Origin: CAYOSF01 sp964406605
GTDB lineage: Bacteria > Chloroflexota > Dehalococcoidia > DSTF01 > RBG-16-68-14
Direction: 5' to 3'
Assembly: GCA_964406605.1 (NCBI GenBank)
Contig: CAYOSF010000007.1
Location: forward strand, 124,001-188,000
Length of the DNA: 64,000 bases
This document shows positions 57,234 through 64,000 of the stretch, piece after piece (the first letter of the stretch is position 1; each line of letters starts with the position of its first letter). The notes below the pieces were generated by a model. It made no database searches, was not told the origin of the DNA, and saw only the letters and a list, made by a program, of their open reading frames with translations. The translations under genes and the position numbers were made by a program.

Positions 57234-57301
57234 ACGCATGTTCGGTTAGGACAAACATTCTGTTCCGCGCTCTGAGCCCGGATTTCGGAAGGGACGTTCC
57301 T

Positions 57302-57400
57302 ATGGCCTTCGTGCTTGCGTTACTGCTCGTGCTGCTGTTCTCCGGTGTCTACCTCTTCCACCAGTGGTACACGGAGCAGGTGCAGGAGCCTCCTCTGTAG
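57302..57400 (+). CDS. Small single-span membrane protein (32 residues)
   Basis: The 32-residue product (starts M-A-F-V-L-A-L-L-L-V-L-L-F-S-G-V-Y-L-F, then H-Q-W-Y-T-E-Q-V-Q-E-P-P-L) is one membrane helix with an aromatic belt and a polar tail. The ATG has GGAAGGGA 8 nt upstream and a near-consensus promoter about 70 nt before. It looks like the tiny subunits of membrane complexes or stress peptides, but I cannot name it. Below the size limit of most gene callers. Confidence 0.6.
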   Translation: MAFVLALLLVLLFSGVYLFHQWYTEQVQEPPL

Positions 57401-57574
57401 CGGCTGGGTGCGAATCCCGGCCACGGCGCCCGTCGGTCGTCCCACTGGGCCGTGAACGGCCCGAACTGTCATCCTAGGCCGGCGGGCGCCGCACGCCTGA
57501 CTCGGCGCTCTCCTCCCTGCCCGCTGCTAGAATGAAGCTAGGCTCGTCTGCCGAAAGCAGCGGAGCACCAGTTC

Positions 57575-58696
57575 ATGCGCATCCTCGCCGTCGACATGGG
57601 CACCGGCACCCAGGACATCGTCCTCTTCGACTCGTCCGGGCCGCCCGAGAACAGCGTTAAGCTGGTGATGCCCAGCGCTACCGCAATAGCGGCCGGGCGG
57701 ATCAGGCGCGCGACAGAAGCTCGCCGTCCGGTGCTGCTCACCGGCGTCATCCAGGGCGGCGGCCCGTGTCATTGGGCGCTGGAGGACCACCTCAAGGCAG
57801 GCTGTGAGGCGTATGCCACGCCGGAGGCGGCGCGCACGTTCGACGACGACTTGGAGCGCGTCCGGGCGATGGGCGTGCGCGTCGTCGGCGAGGACGAGGT
57901 TGTGTCGGTTCTGGGTGGAGACGGCGTGCTGCGCGTCGAGCTTCGCGACCTGGACTTGGCCGCTATCCGGGGCGCGCTGGCCGCGTTCGACGTATCGGGC
58001 GACTTCGACGGGCTGGCGCTCGGCTGCCTCGATCACGGTGACTCGCCGCCGGACTACTCGGACCGTCTCTTCCGCTTCGATCATCTCCGGCGAGTGGTGG
58101 AGCGGAAGAACGACCTCCTCGCGTTCGCCTACCTTCCCGAAGAACTACCGGAGTATCTCACCCGCGCGCGCGCCATGTTGGGCTGCGCGGCAGGGGAGGA
58201 GCACATCGTCTTCCTGGATACGGGGCCGGCCGCGGCGCTGGGAGCGCTCCAGGATCCGCATGTAGCTGCCGCAGAGAAGCAGCTCGTGCTGAACCTGGGC
58301 AACATGCACGCGCTCGGCTTCCACCTTCACGGGACGCACATCTATAGCCTGTACGAGCACCACACGGGCGAGATGACCACGGAGCGCATCGAGGACTTCA
58401 CCGAGCGTCTTGCTCAGGGAACGCTGGCCCACGAGGAGGTCTTCGGGAGCAAGGGCCACGGCGCGTTCTACGCCGACCGGTCGGCGGACGGCGGCCGCCC
58501 CTTCCTCGCCGTTACCGGCCCTCAGCGCGGACGGCTGCGGGGCAGCCGGCTGGAGCCGTACTTCGCCACTCCTCACGGGGACATGATGGTGAGCGGCTGC
58601 TTCGGCCTCGTCCGCGCCTTCGGCGCGCGCTACCCGGAGCATGGGGAGGAGATCGAGCGGGCCCTGGCCGTCGAGCCTTCTCCCGCGACCCCGTGA
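57575..58696 (+). CDS. DUF1786-family protein (ASKHA-like)
   Basis: The 373-residue soluble protein starts with M-R-I-L-A-V-D-M-G-T-G-T-Q-D-I, a phosphate-1-like loop of the actin/hexokinase fold, and has a second such loop near I-V-F-L-D-T-G-P-A-A. V-L-N-L-G-N-M-H-A-L and Y-E-H-H-T-G-E-M are DUF1786 marks. Databases often label the family pyruvate-formate-lyase-activating-enzyme-like without radical SAM Cys; the function is unknown. It overlaps the next gene by GTGA-type coupling. Confidence 0.82.
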   Translation: MRILAVDMGTGTQDIVLFDSSGPPENSVKLVMPSATAIAAGRIRRATEARRPVLLTGVIQGGGPCHWALEDHLKAGCEAYATPEAARTFDDDLERVRAMGVRVVGEDEVVSVLGGDGVLRVELRDLDLAAIRGALAAFDVSGDFDGLALGCLDHGDSPPDYSDRLFRFDHLRRVVERKNDLLAFAYLPEELPEYLTRARAMLGCAAGEEHIVFLDTGPAAALGALQDPHVAAAEKQLVLNLGNMHALGFHLHGTHIYSLYEHHTGEMTTERIEDFTERLAQGTLAHEEVFGSKGHGAFYADRSADGGRPFLAVTGPQRGRLRGSRLEPYFATPHGDMMVSGCFGLVRAFGARYPEHGEEIERALAVEPSPATP

Positions 58697-59097
58697 TCCG
58701 GACGAGGCGAGTCTACGATCCCCCGTCTCCCGACGACGGCTACCGGCTCCTGGTCATGCGCCTCTGGCCGAGAGGCGTGAAAAGGGATTCCGTGGGCGGT
58801 TGGGAGAAGGAGCTGGGTCCGAGTCTTGAGCTGCTGCGTGCCTACCGTTCCCGGGCTATCGGTTGGGAGGCGTTCGCGGAACGCTATCGGGCGGAGATGG
58901 CGGAGAAGCCCGAGCTGCTGGCTGAGCTGTCGCGCCGTGCCCGGCGCGGCACTGTCACGCTGCTCTGCACCGAAGAGGATGATTCGCGCTGCCACCGCTC
59001 CTTGCTGAAGGCGTTGCTGGAAGAAGGAGGAGGGCTGGCAGACGGCACGCGGACTGCGGGCCGGCGTGCCTGGGAAACGCCTACGGCCCCCGCATGA
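58693..59097 (+). CDS. DUF488-family protein
   Basis: The 134-residue protein contains L-V-M-R-L-W-P-R-G-V-K-R-D, W-E-A-F-A-E-R-Y-R-A-E-M, T-L-L-C-T-E-E-D-D-S-R-C-H-R, the common marks of DUF488. The Cys-x-x-x-x-x-x-Arg-Cys-His stretch may be functional. Function unknown. The GTG start overlaps the DUF1786 stop by 4 nt. Its end overlaps the convergent gene at 59081. Confidence 0.88.
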   Translation: MIRTRRVYDPPSPDDGYRLLVMRLWPRGVKRDSVGGWEKELGPSLELLRAYRSRAIGWEAFAERYRAEMAEKPELLAELSRRARRGTVTLLCTEEDDSRCHRSLLKALLEEGGGLADGTRTAGRRAWETPTAPA

Positions 59098-59614
59098 TCT
59101 TGCGGAGGAAGGGTGGCATGAGCCCCGTGATGACGCCCGGCGGCTCCGAGATATCGTTGATCTCCAGCCCCTGGGGCGTGTAGCGCCAGGTGCGGAACCC
59201 GTACACGTCGATCTCCAGCATCCTGCAGATTCGCTTCGCCAGGCCGCCCTGGCCGACGGGAACGTAGAGATAGAAGGCGACGTCGGGCAGCCGTGCCAGG
59301 GGCGTCCAGACCTGCTCCGCCTGCTCCTCGGTTACGGTGTCGCCCGTCTCGACCCGCGCCAGCATCCGGAGGAGGTTGCCGGGCGTCTCCACTACCACGA
59401 TGTCCGGCGTCAGCTCGTTCCCGTCCTCCGCCGTCACCGGCATGGTCACCTCGGGAACGTTGACAAAGGCGCGGTAGGAGGGGAACTGCGGCGTCGGCAA
59501 CTCGAAGCGCGCCTTGGCGATGTCTTGGACTGCCCGCTGGTGCAGCTCCTCACGGCTCTTGGGGGCCGGCTGCAGGAGCTTCTCGATGTCCATCCAGCGG
59601 CTGTCGGTTGTCAC
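59081..59614 (-). CDS. Conserved hypothetical protein
   Basis: The 177-residue soluble protein has three parts: a helical start (DIEKLLQPAPKSREELHQRAVQDIAKARFEL), a strand-rich middle (TPDIVVVETPGNLLRMLARVETGDTVT) and a long C-terminal segment (DVAFYLYVPVGQGGLAKRICRMLEIDVYGFRTWRYTPQGLEI). The last part, with aligned strands and the V-P-V-G-x-x-x-x-A family, resembles PD-(D/E)xK-like or HTH-type data proteins only loosely. GTG 59614 has GGGAGG 6 nt upstream. It ends in R-K-I-M-R-G-P, beyond the DUF488 stop on the other strand. Confidence 0.6.
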   Translation of the reverse strand: MTTDSRWMDIEKLLQPAPKSREELHQRAVQDIAKARFELPTPQFPSYRAFVNVPEVTMPVTAEDGNELTPDIVVVETPGNLLRMLARVETGDTVTEEQAEQVWTPLARLPDVAFYLYVPVGQGGLAKRICRMLEIDVYGFRTWRYTPQGLEINDISEPPGVITGLMPPFLRKIMRGP

Positions 59615-59881
59615 AGTGCACCTCCCGGCGCTTTCCTTCCGTCGGCTCGCAAAGTCCCGGACAATGATAGGAGATGAGTGCGGTAGCGTCCAGGTGACGG
59701 GCGCGTGGCCGGCAGGTTGCGCTGGGGCAGTCGCCTTCTCGCGTGCCCGTCATCTCGGACCGGGGTTCTTGGGAGCGGATTCTGAGAGGCTTCGATGATG
59801 GCCTGCGTGCCGGGCAGTGCTCTGCGAGTTGGGCGGCCTCAAGCTCGATCTCGGGCGATTATTGTTGATCGGGACATCCGC

Positions 59882-59910
59882 TTGACAGTATTTCGATAGA
59901 CCGCTAGTAT
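59882..59910 (+). promoter_or_regulatory. pyrG promoter
   Basis: TTGACA (59882-59887), a 17-nt spacer and TAGTAT (59905-59910). The expected start of transcription is at or near the GGGC at 59918-59921. Confidence 0.75.
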
Positions 59911-59918
59911 GCATGACG

Positions 59919-59940
59919 GGCGGCACCCCCGGGTGCCGCC
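59919..59940 (+). promoter_or_regulatory. pyrG 5' leader hairpin
   Basis: GGCGGCACCC and GGGTGCCGCC pair as a 10-bp stem with a two-base gap (realistically a 4-6 base loop) at the very 5' end of the message, 11 nt before the pyrG ATG. No Shine-Dalgarno lies between. It may hinder translation unless opened. Confidence 0.5.
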
Positions 59941-59951
59941 AGTTGTATTGC

Positions 59952-61631
59952 ATGACGAAGTACATATTCGTCACGGGCGGGGTCGTAAGCTCCGTCGGTA
60001 AGGGGATCGCCTGCGCGGCCATCGGCAGGATCCTCAAGTCTCGCGGCCTCTCCGTCGCCATCCAGAAACTCGACCCATACCTCAACGTCGACCCGGGCAC
60101 TATGTCTCCCTACCAGCATGGTGAGGTGTTCGTCACCACGGACGGCAGCGAGACGGACCTGGACCTCGGTCACTACGAGAGGTTCTTGGACGCGGACCTG
60201 ACGCGGAGTAGCTCCGTCACCACCGGCCAGATCTACCAGGCGGTGCTGGCCGGGGAGCGGCGCGGCGACTTCCTGGGCGGCACCATCCAGCCGATCCCCC
60301 ACCTTACCAACGAGATCAAGGGCCGCATTCGCGGCGTCGGCCGGGAGAGCGGGGCGGACGCGGTCATCGTGGAAGTAGGGGGCACGGTCGGTGACATTGA
60401 GGGACAACCTTTCCTCGAGGCGATCCGCCAGATGCGGAAAGAGGAGAGCACTGACGACACGCTCTCTATCCACGTGACGCTCATGCCCTACATAGCGGCT
60501 ACCGGTGAATTAAAGACCAAACCCACGCAGCACAGCGTGCGCGAGCTCCGGAGCATGGGCATCCAGCCCGACGTCATCATCTGCCGGAGCGATTACCCCG
60601 TGGACGACGAGCTGAGGGCGAAGATCTCACTCTTCTGCGACGTGGAGCAGCGGGGGGTCATCCCTCTGGTGACGATGCCCAGCATCTATCAGGTGCCCCT
60701 GGTGCTGGAAGAGGCAGGTCTGGACGAGTATATCCTGGAGCTGATGTGCATCTCCGGCACTCGGCGCGACCTGGCGGACTGGCGCCAGCTTGTGGATCGG
60801 CTGCAGCACCCAGCCGGTCGGGTGACCGTCGCTGTCGTAGGGAAGTACGTGGAGTTGCACGACGCCTACATCTCGGTCAGGGAGGCGCTGATTCACGCCG
60901 GCGTCCATCACGACGTAGCGGTTGAGATCCGGTGGGTCCACTCGGAGTTGCTGGAAAGGGGCGACCTCAGTTCGCTGGAGGGAGTGGACGGCATTGTGGT
61001 GCCGGGCGGTTTCGGCGAGCGGGGCATCGAGGGCAAGGTTCGCGCGGCGCGTTTGGCCCGGACTCAGAGCGTGCCTTACCTGGGTCTCTGCTTGGGCATG
61101 CAGGTGATGGTCGTTGAGGCAGCCCGCAGCGCGCTGGCGACCGACGGCGCGAACTCGAGCGAGTTTGCGCCCGGAACACGCCACCCGGTCATCAGCCTTC
61201 TGTCCGAGCAGGAGGGGGTCACCGACAAGGGGGCCACCATGCGTCTCGGACATTATCCGTGCCGGCTGGTTCCCGGCACGAAGGCCCACCAGGCGTATGG
61301 CGTGGACGAAGTGAATGAGCGCCATCGCCATCGCTATGAGTTCAACAATGCGTATCGCGAGGTGCTTGCGGAGGCCGGTCTCGTTGCGAGCGGCCTCTCG
61401 CCCGACGGCCAACTGGTTGAAATCTGCGAGATCAGGGGACACCCGTTCATGGTGGGCTCGCAGTTCCATCCGGAGTTCCAGTCGCGACCTCTGCGGCCCC
61501 ACCCGCTGTTCCGTGACTTCATGGCGGCCGCCGTGGCCTACGCAGCTCGAAGGTCCTCTTCGCGAGCGGGGACCGCGGCGGAGCGTGTGGCATCAGATGT
61601 TCACGGTGTTGTCGTGGGCGGTGGCTCCTAG
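59952..61631 (+). CDS. pyrG: CTP synthase
   Basis: The 559-residue enzyme makes CTP from UTP, ATP and glutamine. The N-terminal synthase domain starts M-T-K-Y-I-F-V-T-G-G-V-V-S-S-V-G-K-G and has D-P-Y-L-N-V-D-P-G-T-M-S-P-Y-Q-H-G-E-V and E-V-G-G-T-V-G-D-I-E. The C-terminal glutaminase has the Cys in G-L-C-L-G-M-Q and His-Glu in F-H-P-E-F. I chose ATG 59952; an upstream ATG at 59913 would put the promoter's leader in frame and is unlikely. The C-terminus is slightly longer than usual (extra about 15 residues after the family end). Confidence 0.97.
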   Translation: MTKYIFVTGGVVSSVGKGIACAAIGRILKSRGLSVAIQKLDPYLNVDPGTMSPYQHGEVFVTTDGSETDLDLGHYERFLDADLTRSSSVTTGQIYQAVLAGERRGDFLGGTIQPIPHLTNEIKGRIRGVGRESGADAVIVEVGGTVGDIEGQPFLEAIRQMRKEESTDDTLSIHVTLMPYIAATGELKTKPTQHSVRELRSMGIQPDVIICRSDYPVDDELRAKISLFCDVEQRGVIPLVTMPSIYQVPLVLEEAGLDEYILELMCISGTRRDLADWRQLVDRLQHPAGRVTVAVVGKYVELHDAYISVREALIHAGVHHDVAVEIRWVHSELLERGDLSSLEGVDGIVVPGGFGERGIEGKVRAARLARTQSVPYLGLCLGMQVMVVEAARSALATDGANSSEFAPGTRHPVISLLSEQEGVTDKGATMRLGHYPCRLVPGTKAHQAYGVDEVNERHRHRYEFNNAYREVLAEAGLVASGLSPDGQLVEICEIRGHPFMVGSQFHPEFQSRPLRPHPLFRDFMAAAVAYAARRSSSRAGTAAERVASDVHGVVVGGGS

Positions 61632-61665
61632 CGAGACGGAAGAGCGAGAACGAGGGGAATCCCTG

Positions 61666-61797
61666 ATGTTCGGGCACGACGGGCACGCGGTACCGTGTAC
61701 GGTGAAGCGCCCGCTGACGGATGTCGGAATCGAGCGCTTCGCCGCAGGCGCTCGAAGCTACGCGAGAGGACCAGCGCGGGAGCGCGTGAACCCTTGA
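61666..61797 (+). CDS. Doubtful 43-codon frame between pyrG and rho
   Basis: ATG 61666 has GAGGGG about 9 nt upstream and opens 43 codons (start M-F-G-H-D-G-H-A-V-P-C) rich in Arg and Ala. It ends on the -35 box of the rho promoter. No family; it may be chance. Confidence 0.25.
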   Translation: MFGHDGHAVPCTVKRPLTDVGIERFAAGARSYARGPARERVNP

Positions 61798-61823
61798 CAT
61801 TTCAGCGGGACATGCGGTATTGC
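61794..61823 (+). promoter_or_regulatory. rho promoter and long leader
   Basis: TTGACA (61794-61799), an 18-nt spacer and TATTGC (61818-61823). The following leader of about 140 nt up to the ATG at 61968 contains a GGCGCC inverted repeat. Long leaders are usual for rho, which often controls itself by termination. Confidence 0.55.
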
Positions 61824-61967
61824 AGTAGTAGAGAAATTCATTCACCATAGAGTTGTTAGCCGTCGGCGCCTGCATCTCCCGGCGCCCGATGAATTCCCCA
61901 ACTGAACCGGAAGCCTGACGACGATAACCGGAAACGACGCCGCTGTGCGGCACGAGGCTGTGTAGAC

Positions 61968-63251
61968 ATGGAGCGCCAATTGACCATTAGCGAACTAGAG
62001 AGCAAGACACGAGAAGACCTGTTGGACCTGGCCAAGAACCTGGGCGTGACAGGCTACAGCACGATGAAGAAGCAAGACCTCGTCGTTCGAGTGATCCAGG
62101 CTCGGACGGAGCAAGAGGGCAACATCTTCGCCCAGGGGATCCTGCAGACGGTAGACGACGGCTACGGCTTCCTCCGGGGAGACTCGATGCTGCCCACCGT
62201 CAACGATGTGTACGTCTCCCAGTCTCAGGTCCGTCGGTTCGCGTTGCGCACCGGCGATCAAGTCATGGGACAGGTGCGGCCGCCCAAGGACAGCGAGAAG
62301 TACTACGGCCTGCTTCGAGTAGAGGCGGTGAACGGCCTTGACCCGGAGGTTGCCAAGCAGCGTCCGGTCTTCGAGAGCTTGACGGCCATCTTTCCTGACG
62401 AGCTGATCGATTTGGAGACCGGCCATCCGGGCATAGACGATCTGTCACAGCGGGTGCTTAATCTCATCGCCCCCATCGGCCGGGGCCAGCGTGCCCTCGT
62501 CGTCTCGCCCCCCAAGGCCGGCAAGACCTTCCTCCTCAAGGCGATCGCTCACGGCATCATGGCCAACTATGAGGACATCCACCTGATGGTCGTCCTCATC
62601 GGCGAGCGGCCGGAGGAAGTGACGGACATGAAGCGCTCCGTGGCGGGAGACGTGATCGCGTCCACCTTTGACGAGCCGGTGGAGGACCACACAAGGGTGG
62701 CGGAGATGGCCCTGGACCGCGCAAAGCGGCTGGTGGAGGGCGGCCAGGACGTCGTGATTCTGCTCGATAGTATCACCCGCCTTACCCGCGCATACAACGT
62801 GGCAATGCCCCCCAGCGGGCGCACGCTCTCAGGTGGGATCGACCCGGTGGCGCTGTACCCGCCCAAGCGATTCTTCGGCGCGGCGCGCAACACCGAGGAG
62901 AGCGGCAGCCTCACCGTAGTCGCCACCTGTCTCGTCGACACGAATAGCCGCATGGACGAGGTGATCTTCGAGGAGTTCAAGGGCACCGGCAACATGGAGG
63001 CGCACCTAGACCGGCGGCTGGCAGACAGGCGCATCTACCCCTCGATCGACATCATGCGCAGCAGCACCCGTCGTGAGGAGCTGCTCATGGATGAGAAGAC
63101 GCTCCAACAGGTGTGGTTGGTGCGCCGCATGATGGCCATGATCGGGGGCAACTCGCCCAACCCTACCGAGGCCACGGAGCGGCTGCTCGAGCGGCTGGCG
63201 CGCAGCAGCAACAACCAGGAGTTCCTCACCACCCTCAAGGACGAGATGTAG
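61968..63251 (+). CDS. rho: Transcription termination factor Rho
   Basis: The 427-residue hexameric RNA helicase. The N-terminal Rho-N part (SELESKTREDLLDLAKNLGV) is short without the long insert seen in many high-GC Actinobacteria, then the RNA-binding cold-shock-like domain (GILQTVDDGYGFLRG), the Walker A P-P-K-A-G-K-T, Walker B D-V-V-I-L-L-D-S-I-T-R-L-T-R, and the Q-loop/R-loop S-G-G-I-D and T-G-N-M-E-A-H-L-D-R. ATG 61968 has CGAGG about 10 nt upstream. Confidence 0.97.
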   Translation: MERQLTISELESKTREDLLDLAKNLGVTGYSTMKKQDLVVRVIQARTEQEGNIFAQGILQTVDDGYGFLRGDSMLPTVNDVYVSQSQVRRFALRTGDQVMGQVRPPKDSEKYYGLLRVEAVNGLDPEVAKQRPVFESLTAIFPDELIDLETGHPGIDDLSQRVLNLIAPIGRGQRALVVSPPKAGKTFLLKAIAHGIMANYEDIHLMVVLIGERPEEVTDMKRSVAGDVIASTFDEPVEDHTRVAEMALDRAKRLVEGGQDVVILLDSITRLTRAYNVAMPPSGRTLSGGIDPVALYPPKRFFGAARNTEESGSLTVVATCLVDTNSRMDEVIFEEFKGTGNMEAHLDRRLADRRIYPSIDIMRSSTRREELLMDEKTLQQVWLVRRMMAMIGGNSPNPTEATERLLERLARSSNNQEFLTTLKDEM

Positions 63252-63721
63252 ACGGTCGCGCCTCCGCGCCCGGTAGTGTCCTGCACCGTCCCCGCGGCGC
63301 TCCCAGGTGGGCGCAACGCTCCCGATCTCCTTCGATTGTAGCTGCTATCTCCGCTGTCCTGATGTACACCTGCCGCGCGCTCGCGCGGCCGCCGCTGTGG
63401 AACCGGACCGGCCTGGCCCCGTGCTGGCGATCATGGGCCGGGCCCGCGCTGTCTTCCCCGTTCGGCCGCGGACGATGGGTTCCTGCTCCGGCCCCTGTTG
63501 TGTCTCACGGCGCTCTTCGAGCAGAGGCGACATAAGCATCAACAAATAGGAATGAATCCGCTTTGCCCTCTTGACAGAGCGAGGCAAACAGTGTCTAATA
63601 CTACGGACTTAGGGGAAATCCCTAGGGATAGGGGAGAGACCGAGGGAGCGGGCTTATTCACGAATTCGAAAAGCGCGTACTGCTCGCCGCCGGCGGCTCC
63701 GGCACGAGAGACGCTGTGTCT
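63252..63721 (+). other. Region between rho and the last gene
   Basis: The first 300 bases show no gene. At 63571-63576 there is TTGACA, with TCTAAT at 63594-63599 (17-nt spacer) or TAATAC two bases later. This is a candidate promoter for the membrane protein that follows; its leader would be about 115 nt. Confidence 0.5.
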
Positions 63722-64000
63722 ATGGCGAATGGAGCACAGGTGTACGCGTTGGCCAGGGAGCGACGCAGGCCCGTGCTGCACGGGCTGGTGCTGGGCCTGA
63801 TCCTATTCGGCGCCTTCCTCTCCTTCTTCGCCTCCAAGACGTTCTCCTTGCAGCTTGATAATACGGCTCCCGTCACGGGGCTTTCACTGCCGGGCATCGG
63901 TGCTCTGCGGCCGGAGGACCCGGTGCTGATGTCCGCGGTGCTGCCGGCCACCGTCAGTCGGGAGGAGATGGAGGCGGGGCTGGTCGCGCTGGACGGACAG
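63722..64000 (+). CDS. Membrane-anchored protein, 3'-partial
   Basis: The frame from ATG 63722 (GTG 63716 is possible) is open for 93 codons to the end of the window. It shows a basic start (L-A-R-E-R-R-R-P), one membrane helix (GLVLGLILFGAFLSFFA) and an extracellular part (FSLQLDNTAPVTGLSLPGIG, SAVLPATVSREEMEAGLVAL). It resembles the N-terminus of an anchored wall or VanW-type protein in layout only; no family can be given on this portion. Confidence 0.6.
   Translation, partial: MANGAQVYALARERRRPVLHGLVLGLILFGAFLSFFASKTFSLQLDNTAPVTGLSLPGIGALRPEDPVLMSAVLPATVSREEMEAGLVALDGQ

Noticed and set aside
57400..57450. tRNA-like T arm (GGGTGCGAATCCC)
   Set aside because: No matching acceptor strand or anticodon arm lies at the right distance upstream.

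Overview
The window is a gene-dense stretch of a GC-rich bacterial chromosome. It carries about 65 protein genes, no rRNA, tRNA or CRISPR, and one small mobile-type element. Separate cofG and cofH genes (F420 deazaflavin), MurT/GatD (amidated lipid II, a monoderm-type wall), a two-subunit class I fumarase, LDH-like malate dehydrogenase and a diheme-type succinate dehydrogenase point to a Terrabacteria lineage. I lean to Chloroflexota, with Actinomycetota as the alternative. This is an inference from gene content, not a phylogenetic placement.

Layout. 1-2.3 kb: a broken BNR/Ycf48-like repeat gene, a lipoprotein and an LPESG-tailed surface protein. 2.3-8.5 kb: cofH-cofG, a DUF4097 protein coupled to an adenylate cyclase, then gatD-murT. 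8.6-21.7 kb: a long metal island, all on the minus strand: a CopG/DUF411 protein, an FTR1 iron permease behind a palindromic operator, a two-component system with a Met-rich sensor loop, a Met/Gly-repeat protein, a cupredoxin, a PCYCGC protein, a DUF1573-like protein, a methyltransferase, DUF302, a lone Rieske protein, a SHOCT protein, a CopA ATPase, a YHS-cyclase fusion, CsoR and LemA. Three copies of a C5-6/G5-6 CsoR-type operator sit next to two near-consensus sigma-70 promoters. 21.8-33.7 kb: patatin lipase, dapA, asd, DUF402, enoyl-CoA hydratase, Zn-alcohol dehydrogenase, alpha/beta hydrolase, CaCA antiporter, HD-GYP and a class III aminotransferase. 34-37.3 kb: a coupled dehydrogenase-kinase-isomerase operon that looks like part of a sulfoquinovose pathway. 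37.3-40.1 kb: accessory hypotheticals and a gene remnant. 40.4-41.4 kb: a REP-associated transposase (RAYT) with REP palindromes and a duplicated sdhB end. 41.4-59.6 kb: succinate dehydrogenase, agmatinase, nitronate monooxygenase, a GT39-pseudopilin fusion, an isocitrate-dehydrogenase-family enzyme, Dtd, Mdh and two-part fumarase. 59.9-64 kb: pyrG, rho and the start of a membrane protein.

The most notable observation is in the copper island. Two separate genes (DUF411/CopG and a DUF1573-like protein) each carry one in-frame TGA where the family has cysteine. Homology continues in the same frame to a natural stop. Each TGA is followed, exactly 18 nt downstream, by the apical loop of a 7-bp hairpin that fits the bacterial SECIS rule. 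I read both as candidate selenoproteins in a copper-handling cluster. Conventional gene calling would split or truncate both. No sel genes lie in this window, so the machinery must be sought elsewhere in the genome.
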